From: Larix kaempferi | Lineage: Eukaryota > Streptophyta > Pinopsida > Pinales > Pinaceae | NCBI GenBank assembly: GCA_027924585.1 | Contig: BSBM01000106.1 | Location: 41,559,501 to 41,623,500, forward strand | Direction of reading: 5' to 3' | Length of the DNA stretch: 64,000 nt | In this document: piece by piece, positions 23,127-34,087 of the stretch | Numbering within the stretch: position 1 is the first letter of the stretch | Layout: every line of letters starts with the position of its first letter | Notes under the pieces: model-generated | What the model was told of the DNA's origin: nothing | What the model saw: the letters and a program-made list of their open reading frames with translations, nothing else | The model's database searches: none | Translations under genes and position numbers: made by a program

Positions 23127-25302
23127 TTGGAATGGATAAACCAACCCCAAGGCGACCCCGCTGCAGCTGTTGGTCCTTCAACAGCTTATTGGACATCTTC
23201 TACAGACCACCCAGTGGCTCATTTTGCCATGTCATCCTCATCTAGTGAGACTACTCCGGAAGACACTTTAGCTTACTTTTGTGGCCAATTGGCTCACTTT
23301 CGCTCCATGGCTAAAGAGTTTCGGCAGTCAAGTCTCCAACGGAGGGTTCAATACCCATCATTACCCCCTTACCAACCCATCCCAGTTCATCCGATATCTT
23401 TCGGATCACCTGAACCACCCCACCACGAGACCACTAATGAGACTGGTCAACCCTCGCAAGAGTCCAGTCCTGCACCTCAAGTGAACCAACCAGTGGAAGG
23501 ACAACAGTCCAACACACCTGTCACTACCGCAGTTACTTTACCAGTTCCTCCCCCACCTCAAAATTCGAGGGGAGGGTATTCCATTCCCACGGATTATGTT
23601 ATTGGTAATGTTATTACCATGGTAGCTAGTCAGCAACCTATGTTGGTTCAACCTTTGACTAGTGGTCAACCTATTGTGGCTGGGGGGAAACCCCCATTTC
23701 CTAACCAGAACGTAAGCGGCGGAAACCCCAACGGGCCTTCCGTAGGACCGTCCCAACCTGCTAGACCGTCCACCACGAGATTATCTCATGTTGGAGGGCC
23801 TTCAAATGTAACCCAATCCTCATGGAGTCAAGCATATCCAAGTTCCATTAACCTTGTGTCGGGCCAACCTAATCCCGGAAATGCGCCATACGGGATACCT
23901 TATCCCGAGAATCCATACACTCTATGGGGGCAACAACCTATGTTGCAACACGGACCCCAACCAACTATCCCTCAAGTACCACCACCCTCGATTGGTCCTC
24001 CCCCACCTCTTGCTGGAGGCGGCGGGCCCCCACATAACATTGGTAGAGGCCCACCTCATTTTACCTACAACTTTCCCCACCCCTCCGGCGGTGGCGGGAA
24101 TGGTCCACCACCCCCTTTAGGTGGAGGCAGCGGGGAACCACCCTATCATGGTGGAGGAGGAAATTTCCCTTCGGGTGGTGGAGGTGGTCCACCCCCCCCT
24201 CCAAGTGGAGGCAGTGGAGGACCTAATCACTATGGTGGTGGCAGTGGTGGTGGAGACCCTCATCCTTCCGGCGGCGGAGGTGGTGGGGGCCCCCATCCTT
24301 TTGGCGATGGAAGTGGTCCATCACCTCCTCTAGGAGGAGGTAGTGGTGGGCCACCTTATTATGGTTATGGACCCCCACCTCCTCTTGGTGGTGGCGGCGG
24401 ACCTCCGCCCCCTCCCGGTGGTGGAGGTGGACCTCCACCTTATTGGAATGGACCACCTTATGGTGGCAGACATCCTTACAGTCCGGGCGGCACACCCCCT
24501 ATGGTCAGTTTCATCTTGGTACACCTTATGGTCAGTTTGGTCCTTACACACCTTATCTGTATTATCAATACGCGCAGCCTAATCCACAGCTGCCCTTTCT
24601 GGCTACTTTAGACCTGCCTGACCTATCCCGTTTAACCAACGATCCTATTTACCATGGATCTAACTGGCCACCGATTCTGGTGAAACTTCCATCTGATATC
24701 CCCAAGTTTGACGGCAAGCCAGGTGAAGACCCCAAGAACCACGTGATGACATACCACTTATGGTGTTCATCTAATTCCTTAATGGACGATTTAATTCGTC
24801 TTAGATTGTTTTAGAGGACCCTCACCGGTTCGGCTGCCAAGTGGTACATCGAGTCGCCACCACACATAGAGACAAAGTGCAAAAGTTTCTTAAGGGTAAA
24901 CCAACTCCCGCAGTCCTCAATGATCCGTTTCCCGCTCAGAACCAGCAGATGATTGCTCAAACCCCCTCAGCCCAGGGGGAATCATCCGATACCGCACATG
25001 TTCTCATGCTGCATAATGAGACGATCAATTTAAATACTCGCTTGCGATATTACGACCCGGTCCCTTCGAAGGAACCCACTGGAAGTAATACTAAAAAAGA
25101 TTCTGAATCCTTAACTGATGTCACTATACCTTCGAATTCTCTCACCATAGAGAGACCCTCTTTAGATTCGATATTGCGTCTTCCCAAGAGTACAATTCGA
25201 AAAGCTATTTTCAATCCTAATGCTCGAGCGGCACAAAATTACAATATCGTAGAGGACTTGGCCCAAGCTCCTTGCGCCATGTCCACCCTGGAAGTTTTGT
25301 AG
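23127..25302 (+). pseudogene. gag of the Tat-like element, broken and internally deleted
   Basis: Begins with a Pro/Gln-rich part and then a strongly Gly/Pro-rich region (about 24000-24480, repeats of GGGG and PPPP). A frame change near 24495 in a C-run continues into YGQFGPYTPYLYYQY and the conserved capsid start PKFDGKPGEDPKNH (about 24703). TAG at 24812 replaces an expected Gln. Just after KWYIES the sequence jumps to a segment reading KVQKFLKGKPTPAVL. The rest of the capsid and the zinc knuckle that would normally lie between are absent, so a deletion of a few hundred bases is inferred. The remaining frame ends at TAG 25300. Confidence 0.8.
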
Positions 25303-26187
25303 AATTGTCCTAATCAACGCAAAACTCTCCTTGCAGCCATCGGTGCAGTCAACTTGGATTCCTCGAACACCATCATGTTCCGACTTGACAACCTTAAGTC
25401 GAGGCTCTCACACCAGCTCGCATTCCAAGTTTCTGCGAACATTGCTGGGAAGATTATCCATTGCACTCTTTTAGATGAAGGTGCCTCCACTTCTGTCATG
25501 TCGATCGCCTGTTGGAGAGCCATTGGATCCCCCGAATTGAATCATTCTCCTACCGCGTTGAAAGCATTCAACGGGCGTGGCTTTCAACCTCATGGGCTCT
25601 TACAAGCTCTTGTAGTTGAGTTGGGCGGAAAGACCGTAACCATTAACGTGGAAGTGGTCTCGGCCCCGTTAGATTATAATCTCTTGCTTGGTCGCAATTG
25701 GTTTTACACCATGCAGGCGGTAGCCTCTTCAATCTTCTGCATAGTGTAATTCCCTCACCAAGGACGAATTGTTACTATCGACCAACTAGATTTGTGTACA
25801 CCGGATGCCACTACTTATCCTGGTGACCATATTCCTTCCATTGGACAGATGTCAAAACAGTATGAGAGTGTAGGGGTTGTCCTTTTGAAAGATTCATCTC
25901 TCATGGGCATTTTTCCAGCCACGGACCCCCCTAATCATGTTGCTACGGTGAACATGATCTCCACTGAGATTTTATCTCACTCTAACGATGCTTGGCTTGT
26001 ACCGGATGAAGCCACAACACACCTGCTTGGTGATACAATGCCTCTTTCACCCACTGAATGCATTTACAAGGCTATCCAATTAGCACCGGAGGACCATTTC
26101 ACCGTGGCCTACCCATCTTGTTCTCTACGATAGACGTCATCTCTACCTGATCTCTTACTTCAGACTTTTCATTCCTACGAGTCCATC
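25303..26187 (+). pseudogene. Retropepsin-like protease and linker, broken
   Basis: Same frame as the end of gag and as RT. The active site reads LLDEGASTSVMS near 25468, with D-E-G in place of the common D-S-G, and the later conserved DYNLLLGRNW is near 25673. Stops at 25747 (TAA, Gln expected in FPHQGRI context) and 26131 (TAG) break the linker to RT. The protease would cleave the Gag-Pol polyprotein. Confidence 0.8.
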
Positions 26188-27850
26188 ATGGAAGTAATGA
26201 ATATTGACGACAGTCCGTGGGATGATCTCCACCACAGGTCATCTTTTGTTCCTCCTTTGGAATACATAGAGAACAACATCCATACCCTTTTTTTTCTAGA
26301 TATCTACCCATCCCCTCGTTCCCCCATTCTTACATGTCTTACAGACATGGAGGGAAACTTGGCCGACATTGAGCCAACCACCCCGGTAGACATCTCGGTG
26401 AAACCTGATATAGTGGAACACATTCGCATAGGCCAGAAGTGTTCCCCTAAAGAAATCACTGTTAGCATGGCCTTGTTCAAGCAATTTCGAGACGTATTTG
26501 CTTGGTCCTGTGAGGAGATGCCTGGGATAGACCCCGAAATTGTTTCTCACGAAATAAAAACCTATCCTGACATCAAACCTGTACGCCAAAAGTTGCGACC
26601 AGTACACCCCTGGAAGACTGCGGCAATAAAGGCAGAAATTGAAAAGCTCTTAAAGGCTGGTTTTATTTATTCTGTTCCATTAACGGATTGGGTCTCAAAA
26701 GTCATTCATATGAACAAAAAATAGGGCACCATTCGCGTCTGTGTTGATTATCGGGACCTTAATCGGGCTTGTCCAAAAGACAACTACCCGACCCCCTTCA
26801 TCGACTAGATCATCGACAACTGTGCCAGAAGCGTCATCTTCTCATTCATGGATGGCTTTTCTGGTTACAACCAAATTGATATCAACCCAGCCGACCAACA
26901 TAACTCAGCTTTCATCTTCCCATGGGGTACGTTTGCATACCGCAAGATCCCATTTGGCCTTAAAAATGCTGGTGCCATGTTTCAGCGGGCTATGTCATAC
27001 GCCTTCCACGATATTAAGGACTTTGTGGAACCCTACCTGGACGATCTCCCTGCTCATTCAAAGCAGCGCGAGTTCCACATTGATCATCTGACAACCATTT
27101 TCCTCATATGCATACGGTACAATATCCGTCTGAATCCTCATAAGTGTATCTTTTGCATTGAGTCCAAACGCCTCTTAGGATTTATCGTTTCGAAGGATGG
27201 GATCTACATTGATCCCTTAAAGGTGGAGGCCATCATCAACCTACCACCCCCGACTGATGTGACAGAACTTCAAAGTCTCCAAGGGAAGGTGACTTATTTA
27301 CGATGTTTTGTTTGTAATTTCATGGAGAAGACTCAGGGCTATATGAGACTGCTCAAGAAGGACGTCCCATTCATTTGGGACAATCAAGCTCAAAAATCCT
27401 TCGACAGTATCAAACATGCCATCACGCATGACCCCGTGCTCCAACCAACTAATTATTATTGAGATTACATCTTATATCTCACCGTTTCTGCTACCACTAT
27501 CGCCATGGTTTGGGTACAAGAGGATCAAAACGTCCAGGAACATGTGATATACTATGGAAGTAAGGGTCTGGCTGACGCTGAAACTAGATATTCACATGTT
27601 GAAAAACTTGCTTTCGCAACAGTCATTGCCATCCAAAATTTTCGTCACTACATCTTGCTCCGCACCACCACTATCATCGCTGACTCGAACCCCATGTACC
27701 ACGTACTGACACGTCAGGTGCTTGGGGGAAAGTATTCACGCTGGATCGTGATACTACAAGAATTCGATCTTCTTTTCAAGAAATCCAAGTCTAAGAAGTC
27801 TTTGGTCTTTGTCGAGCTCATTTGCGACCTTCCCCGTCCTGATGTAGAAG
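26188..27850 (+). pseudogene. Reverse transcriptase and RNase H, broken
   Basis: Ty3-type RT starts near 26503 (DVFAWSCEEMPGID). Conserved blocks follow in order: IRVCVDYRDLNRACPKDNYP, MDGFSGYNQI, FAYRKIPFGLKNAGAMFQRA, and the catalytic YLDD at 27034-27045. RNase H follows from about 27490 with VIYYGSKGL and RHYILLRTT. Stops TAG 26722, TAG 26806 and TGA 27460 are each in frame and fall where Gln, Gln and probably Arg would be expected. Apart from these the frame is open from 24841 to 28368, so the enzyme was encoded as one polyprotein. Confidence 0.92.
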
Positions 27851-29153
27851 TTGAGCACAATGACTCCTTTCCGGATGAATCATTGTTTCTCATCAGTACG
27901 ACTAATCCGTGGTATGGAGATATCCTGTTATATCTTCAAACCCAATGCTTCAACCTTCAACTTTCTTACGACGACCGTCGTAAGATTCATCACCATGCAA
28001 AGTATTATTTAATCATCAATGATACTTTGTACCGTTGTGGCATTGATTCAATTCTTCAACGTTGTCTCACTCATGATGAGGCTGAACGCGTTCTGAATGA
28101 CTGTCACGCTGGGGCATGTGGCGGTCATCTCTCTGCGATGGCTACAGCCCAGAAGATTTTGTGCACGGGATATTTTTGGCCTACTATCTTCAAAGATTGT
28201 ATTGAGGCTGTAAAAAAATGTCCTCCTTACCAATACTTCCATACGAAGAAGCGCACTCATCCTGCCCCACTACATCCGGTTATTTCCATTGGCCCATTCG
28301 CAAAATGGGGCATTGATTTTATGCATTGTAAGCCTACTTCAGCTGGGGGCATAGTTACATCATTGTAGCTGTGGATTACTTCACAAAGTGGGCCGAAGCT
28401 GTGCCTACATACCAGAACGACGGCAAAACTGCTGCACTCTTCATGTTCAATCATGTAATAGCGCAGTTCGGAGTTCCTCAAGCAATTGTCACTGATCATG
28501 GTTCTCACTTTCAGAACCATATGGTTGATGAATTGAGTGACAGGTTGGGTTTTCACCATGAAAATTCAACACCCTACTACCCGCAATCCAATGGACAGGT
28601 CGAGGCCATTAACAAGGTCTTGAAAACTATGGTCCAAAGGATGGTAGGGACACATAAGTCCAATTGGCATAACATGCTCTTTTCAGCATTATGGGCCTAC
28701 CGAACTTCTGTCAAAACCACCACAGGCTTCACTCCCTTCCAATTGGTATATGGATTGGAGGCTGTCCTTCTGATAGAGTGCGAAATTCCGTCTCTACAAC
28801 TCACTGTCGAACTTATTCCTAACACTATTGCTGAGGAAGAACGTCTCTTACACTTAGCGAAACTTGACAAGTCTCGCCGAGATGCCACTCTTGCTAATGA
28901 AAAGCACAAGAAACGCATCAAAGCCCAATACGATAAGTCAGTTGAACCTCGTATCTTTAACGAGGGTGACCTGGTCCTCACTTATGACCAGAAGCACGAC
29001 AAACTAGGAGCAGGGAAGTTCAAGTCCATGTGGCATGGACCTTACGTTATAAAACATGTGTTGGAAAAAGGTGCTTACGAGCTTGAAGATTACGATGGAA
29101 TCTGTTTGGGTGAACCCCGCAATGGGATTTACCTAAAGAGATACTATGCTTGA
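27851..29153 (+). pseudogene. Integrase, one frameshift
   Basis: An N-terminal zinc-binding segment (CHAGACGGH...C) lies near 28100 and WGIDFMHC with the first catalytic Asp near 28307. VTDHGSHF with the second Asp is near 28488 and GQVEAINK with the catalytic Glu near 28597. The frame changes at about 28350 inside a run of five G, consistent with a one-base loss. The C-terminal part includes WHGPYVIKHVLEKGAYEL and ends GIYLKRYYA at 29153. It would have inserted the cDNA into host DNA. Confidence 0.9.
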
Positions 29154-29290
29154 TCCCTCATGCATAGACTTGCTTGTATATACTGTACATGGCATGTTTT
29201 TGTGTTTATGTGTGGTGTGACGCATTTTCTTTTCGATTGTCTTTTGATCTTGTTTCCGCTTCTTATACCATGTTCTATCTGCGTGTGCAG

Positions 29291-29703
29291 ATGGAAACGT
29301 GCTATGGATTCGCGGACGGTGCCAACCGGCATACCCGTAACCTTGCTTCAGCAGCCTGGGTACTATATTCCCCGACAGGTGAGCTCATTAGCTCAGGAAG
29401 AAGTTCCTAGGGTTGGCGACCAACAATGCCGCAGAATATCAGGCAGTAATCGGAACCCTAGCTAACGCCATTTCCTTGGGTATGAACCACATTGTCATCC
29501 ACATGGATTCTCAATTAGTGGTTTCCCATCTTAATCGGGTTTACGCCATCCGCGATCCCACCTTACTCTGTCTTTTCATATGAGTACATCTCCTGGAAAG
29601 GTCATTTGAATCTGTTCAATACCTGCACATTCCATGAGAGTTAAACACAGTTGCTGACTCGATGGCCAATTTCATTTTGGATTGGTACATTGCACACACA
29701 TAA
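29291..29703 (+). pseudogene. Second RNase H-like segment, downstream of integrase
   Basis: After a 137-bp spacer ending in a splice-acceptor-like CTGCGTGTGCAG, the translation shows four RNase H landmarks in order: FADGANR (about 29309), ATNNAAEYQAV (about 29419), IHMDSQLVV (about 29496), and NTVADSMANFILDW (about 29644). A one-base frame change lies near 29405 and stops follow. The pattern matches the archaeal-type extra RNase H known from Tat-lineage retrotransposons. Its place after integrase is noteworthy, since I recall it mostly between RNase H and integrase. Confidence 0.72.
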
Positions 29704-29967
29704 TACTCATAATATGTAAAAGCATTCACGACATGTAAATACAATGTATAAAAGAAAACATGTAAACAAGATCACATCACTAATCATTTTAAAAACACAT
29801 AATGTATAAATCGCTGATAATGTCTGTATATATATAAATCGCTCAAAAGTAGTGCTGGTACACAATCTGAAGCACGATGGCTTTCAGTGAGTCTCTGAAG
29901 CATCACATCTTTTAGTAAGTACAAAACCTGAGGCCTCTAAGCTCTCAGTACAAGTATAAAAGTGTCA

Positions 29968-31228
29968 TTAGGCTAGACGCCTGACCCGTACACCACCCCT
30001 GGCTCTAACAGCTCTCTGTCGCTGGGTGAGGAAGCAGTCTACAGTACGAGCCACCTTGCGGAGTAAGGATTTGAAACGCACAGATGCTCCAAGCCCAAAG
30101 CTCTGCATGGGCCTCGGTAAGTCATCGATAGCTGGCTCTGGTACCTCCACAGTCAGCTGGGATAGGTTCCTGTACACCTTCTCCATCTCCTCGATGGCAG
30201 CATGAGCACTTGCAGGAACGACTACCTCCCCGCCTCTGTCTCTCCTCGCCAGAAGGGAGAGACCTACTGGTCGCACGGGGTCCACATCTACACACACATA
30301 TTGCATACTTGTCAGCACTACATCCAAAAAATGATATAATATACAAAACTAAAAATACAAGGGTTTTGTTCTTACCGATATCACCCCATGCTGCACCCTC
30401 TGGCAGCACCAAGTCGGGATCCTCTCGAAAGTCTGTGCCACTGTATGGAAAGTCCTCGACCATAAGTAACTGGCCTTCCAACCAGCTAAAGAATTCGGGA
30501 CCAAAACTGATGATGGGACCCCCACCATGGCAGGTCATCGCCTCTGCCCACCTGAGCATGTGAGGATCTCTCGGATCCCTGTCATCCAATACCACCTATG
30601 GCCGTAAAAGAGGAACCCGCTCCAAGAGGAACGATACTATGATCGATCTGTACCCGAACTGCTTGAGCTCCCCGCGCCGACACTTAGTCAGTTGAGCTTG
30701 GATGTTGGCGAGGAGACCCTCGCACCAGTTGAAAATCATGGGGGACATACAGCCCTCTGCATACAACATCTGGGTTTGAGTAGCCATGTGTGTAGCTTGG
30801 CTACCTGCCACCCTAGTAATAGTGAGCAGTATGGTCCACAGTGGACGACTCACTACATCTCTAATGAGTATATTCCCGCTGGAAGGACGAGAAGTAGCAA
30901 TGTAGTGCTGCGACACCATGTCCTCAACTGTACGATCACTGGCCCGTGTCCCAGTGAGACGTACAATGTCCCCTCTTCAGGACAAACCAGTCAGAAAGTA
31001 GATATCCTCAATGTTAATCGTGACGATATGCTCACCTATCACAAAGTATTGTTGGGCCGCATCCCAACTCTGTAGCATGTGTGTCAATAGTGGGATCTGG
31101 GCTCTCATCCCCTGTATCTCAAAGAATTTGAGCAACCCGCAGTTTCTCAAAGCAGCCACACATTGTGGATCGTTTTTGACTTGTTCATCTTCTACTTCAT
31201 GTTCTCTCTCTCGCCACTCCAATACCAT
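29968..31228 (-). pseudogene. Antisense extra ORF of the Tat-like element
   Basis: Runs against the retrotransposon. Starting at 31228, one frame is followed through TGA at 30979-30977 (TGLS-stop-RGD, Arg expected) and TAG at 30598-30596 to about 30378. A GT...AG intron (about 30377-30289) then joins to the last exon ending VRVRRLA at 29968. The part reading HIVTINIEDIYFLTGL resembles plant mobile domain / aminotransferase-like proteins, but that is only a motif-level likeness. Antisense ORFs between integrase and the 3' LTR are known in Tat elements such as Grande. Its role is unknown. Confidence 0.75.
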
Positions 31229-32517
31229 TTTTGCTTGCTAGTAACCTGCCAAAAGGGACAATTAAACCCTGTTAGGTCCTTCCTCAACTTTCACAAACTC
31301 ATTTTTTGGAATATTTTTGATGTTTGGGTTTTGGGTTTCCGCCATCGCACTATACCTTTAGATACAGCGCGATGTCATCACAGGTCTCGTTTTCGAGGCT
31401 TGCGACGACTCGGTCTCATCGCAAGTCCCGAAAGGGCCACTTGCGACGAGTTGAGGGCGCAATGGCCCTTCCTCAAATCACCAAAAAACCCAAAAAATGG
31501 ATAAGAAATCAAAAAGCAAACCACTGGATAAGATTTAGGCCTACCTGGTCTAGACGGCTGGTGAAATGGAAGATCGTAGCTCCCGAAATCGACAACGAAA
31601 TTTTTGGCTCCAAATTGGTACTTCTCCACCCAAATTGGCAATTTGAACAATGTTTCTATTTTTGGCCCATATTTCTATTTATAAATAGAATGGGATATTC
31701 CTTTTCAAATATTTTGATGCCTTTTGGGCTATTTACTATAGTTTCGACCGTTTGTCATTATATTTGGGGCTATTTGACACTTTCTCTAGTGTACAGGAGT
31801 CGCAAAATGGTCTTTTGTGCCGTTTCTCGCATTACCAACGGTAACTATAGGTATGAACACCCCTTTTAGGGTTTTGTCATTATTATTTTCGATTAGTCGT
31901 AATTATTGCATGAGGATGAGTTCACTCTTCGTTTGTTCTCGTACTCGCCCAACCATGAGAACAAGTACCGAGTTATGATTTATCACTTTTTTGGGCTCGT
32001 TAAACTTCCACGGAAAAGGACACCCCCCAGATTCCATAGTTAAGCTCTTTTCATACTCCCTAAATATGAAAAGATTGCCAAGCAAACTTGTCACGTTCAC
32101 GCTTGTTAAAATATTTGAATGGTCGTCTTTCTGGTGATAGTCTACCCCTTTTTCGGACCAGGAGGTACTAATTATGAAAAAGGAATACTACAGTCAACCA
32201 TGACTGGAAGAGTCATCTCCCGCATTGTTTTACCCTTTTTCGGGCGATGAGGCTAACTTTACGAAAAAGGACCGTTGGAGTATTCTTTAGTTCTTTTCAG
32301 ACTCTCTAAACAGGAAATGACGACCGAGTTTACCTTCTATGGACTTGTTAAATTTTCACATTGAAGGGCCCCTCATGGGACGAACCCCTCCTATCCCAGG
32401 TTTAGAAAATATTTGGGATTGGACTCATCTATGAGATGAGCTATACCGAGCATCTGGTTACCCTCATCAAGCTCGTAAAAAACACATGAGGCACTCATCA
32501 TTCATGATGGGGAAAAA
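31229..32517. other. Region where the 3' LTR should be; unlike the 5' LTR
   Basis: By length, most of a 941-bp 3' LTR should lie at 31671-32517, but I find no match to the 5' LTR. Instead there are short internal repeats: TACCCCTTTTTCGG...GAAAAAGGA-type blocks occur twice (about 32143-32195 and 32230-32270). It also presumably holds the antisense ORF's promoter. The open frame at 31324-31869 is not recognised. Confidence 0.5.
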
Positions 32518-32611
32518 GGAAACATGTTTGTAGTCTGTTCTATTTGTTCTAGACTCGCATTGAGCTAGGGAGATCCGGCTCGCGTCTGCTCGAGTGGATT
32601 TTCCGATAACA
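32518..32611 (+). repeat. Terminal 94 bp of the 3' LTR
   Basis: Matches 20603-20696 of the 5' LTR with a handful of substitutions (for example CTCGTGTCCACTCG versus CTCGCGTCTGCTCG) and the same final GATAACA. It is directly followed by the GTATG target duplication. Confidence 0.88.
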
Positions 32612-33487
32612 GTATGTTGGTGCATCATGAGGGAATGCTCTCTGGCATACGTTTGACACTTTTGTCACTCTTTCAACCATCTTTCGACAAGAAGGAAACA
32701 CCCCTTCTCAAGTTTCCTTCGAAAACTCTTGCTCAATCTTCAAAATGTAATACCAACTCTTGAAGATTGGACGCTCCTCATGTCAAGAACAACCTTGTTC
32801 CTTTCACATGAAGACAATCGTACATTTGACCAATGCACTCACTTGTACGCAACTAATAGCTATGTTGCATTGCACAACAAACAAATGCTAAAACTCCTCA
32901 ACATGCCAATTGCACATTGCTTTGCAGAGCAAAAGAAACAACATGTGTAAAGCTCAATAGATGATGAACAACTTCCATTCAAGGTTCTACTAGCAATTGG
33001 TCAACAAGTCATGTTGATAGCCAACTTGTGTGTCTTAGCAGGACTTGTGAACGACTCACTTGGGAAAGTTATTGCAATTGTCTACAACTCCAACGATCAA
33101 CCGCCTAGATTTCCATCTTATATTGTAATTGATTTTCTCCACTACAATGGCCCCCCATGGGATTCTTCCAATCCAAATTATGTCCCCATCCCTCCTATAA
33201 CAAGGGTTTCACGAAGGCAAGTACCACTTCGCATGGCATGGGGTTTAACAATCCATAAAGCACAAGGGATGACCCTACAAAATGCAACAATAGATATTAG
33301 CAACACTGACCGACAAGGACTTACATTCACTGCAATATCAAGAATAAAATCTCTATCATGCCTTCGCATATCTCCACCTTTTTCCTTTTGTAGGTATTCT
33401 CGAATGAAATATAGCCCCTATGTGCAGTGCAAAATACAAGAAGAGAACTTACTTGCTTCAAAGTCTTTGCAGCCACATGCTCCATAA
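32612..33487 (+). pseudogene. Helitron PIF1-like helicase, C-terminal part
   Basis: Continues the helicase cut at 19756. Taking away the Ty3 element and one GTATG copy brings KDIPMYV directly into VGAS and then, past TGA 32628 (Arg expected), GNALWHTF and IFRQEGN. Later blocks: TLEDWTLL (32761), LVNDSLGKV (33050), PLRMAWGLTIHKAQGMTL (about 33228) and TFTAISRIKSL (about 33323), the typical last helicase motifs. Stops at 32746 and 32948 and frame changes show decay. The gene ends with a stop at 33487. Confidence 0.9.
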
Positions 33488-34080
33488 AGTTATATTCCTT
33501 CTCCTTTACAGCTCTACTTTGCATACCTATTACTTTACTATGTTCTCCTTTTTTCAAAATGATTTGTCTATTTTTTTTCAGATCGTGTATTCCTATTGCT
33601 ACCATCATTGAATATTTGCTTATGAAAGACAAGAAAATACTACCCTATAAAGAAGACAAGAAATTTAATCTCCGTATCAACAGTTTTCTTGTACTACTCT
33701 ATCTTATTTAATTCAATGTGTTGTCATTACTTTTTTGAAAGCAATCATATCAACACATTTCATCCCATTTTAGTCCTTTTTCCACTAAATATAAAATGTC
33801 ACTATGCTTAAAAAATTATCCCATAAAGACTGTCGAGGGTATTCCCACAAAATGTCTGCATGGCCTGATGAAGTAATGTGATCCAAATGATAGTCGATTC
33901 ACTATTTGACTAACACTCTCGGTTGTTATTTTCTATCTTCATAAAACTATAAAATACACATGGCTATTGTATCCAAGTCGACATCCGACTAATTGTCTTC
34001 CTTGTCGACCGAGGACAGTTTCAATACAGTTCTATCGACTTAATCGTCGACTCAATCATCCCGGTCTCTGCTCAAGCAAC
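33488..34080. other. 3' flank of the Helitron gene, no gene seen
   Basis: T-rich then mixed sequence in which GTCGA words become frequent from about 33880. The Helitron 3' end should be here, but I could not identify a hairpin plus CTRR with confidence. Confidence 0.4.
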
Positions 34081-34087
34081 AATATGT

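Larger units (their letters stand above)
19756..32611 (+). mobile_element. Ty3/gypsy (Tat-like) retrotransposon nested in the Helitron helicase
   Basis: 12,856 bp, flanked by the 5-bp target duplication GTATG (19751-19755 and 32612-32616). It starts TGTTACACCC and ends CCGATAACA. Contents in order: 941-bp 5' LTR, long leader, Pro/Gly-rich gag, protease, RT, RNase H, integrase, an RNase H-like segment after integrase, an antisense ORF with an intron, and only the last 94 bp of a matching 3' LTR. RT-RH-INT order is Ty3-type. The extra RNase H and the antisense ORF are features known from the plant Tat lineage. The coding region carries many stops and shifts, so the copy is dead. Confidence 0.9.
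12181..33487 (+). mobile_element. Decayed autonomous Helitron, split by a Ty3 element
   Basis: An RPA-like gene is followed on the same strand by a Rep/helicase gene, the typical cargo of plant Helitrons (rolling-circle DNA transposons). After subtracting the nested Ty3 element (12,856 bp plus one target duplication) the coding span is about 8.4 kb. I could not locate the TC 5' end or the hairpin plus CTRR 3' end. Treating RPA and Rep/helicase as one element is therefore an inference from order and strand. Confidence 0.7.

Noticed and set aside
23538-24551. Several overlapping open frames on both strands in the Gly/Pro-rich gag
   Set aside because: Low-complexity GGT/CCA repeats keep all frames open; only the plus-strand frame joins the conserved capsid start.
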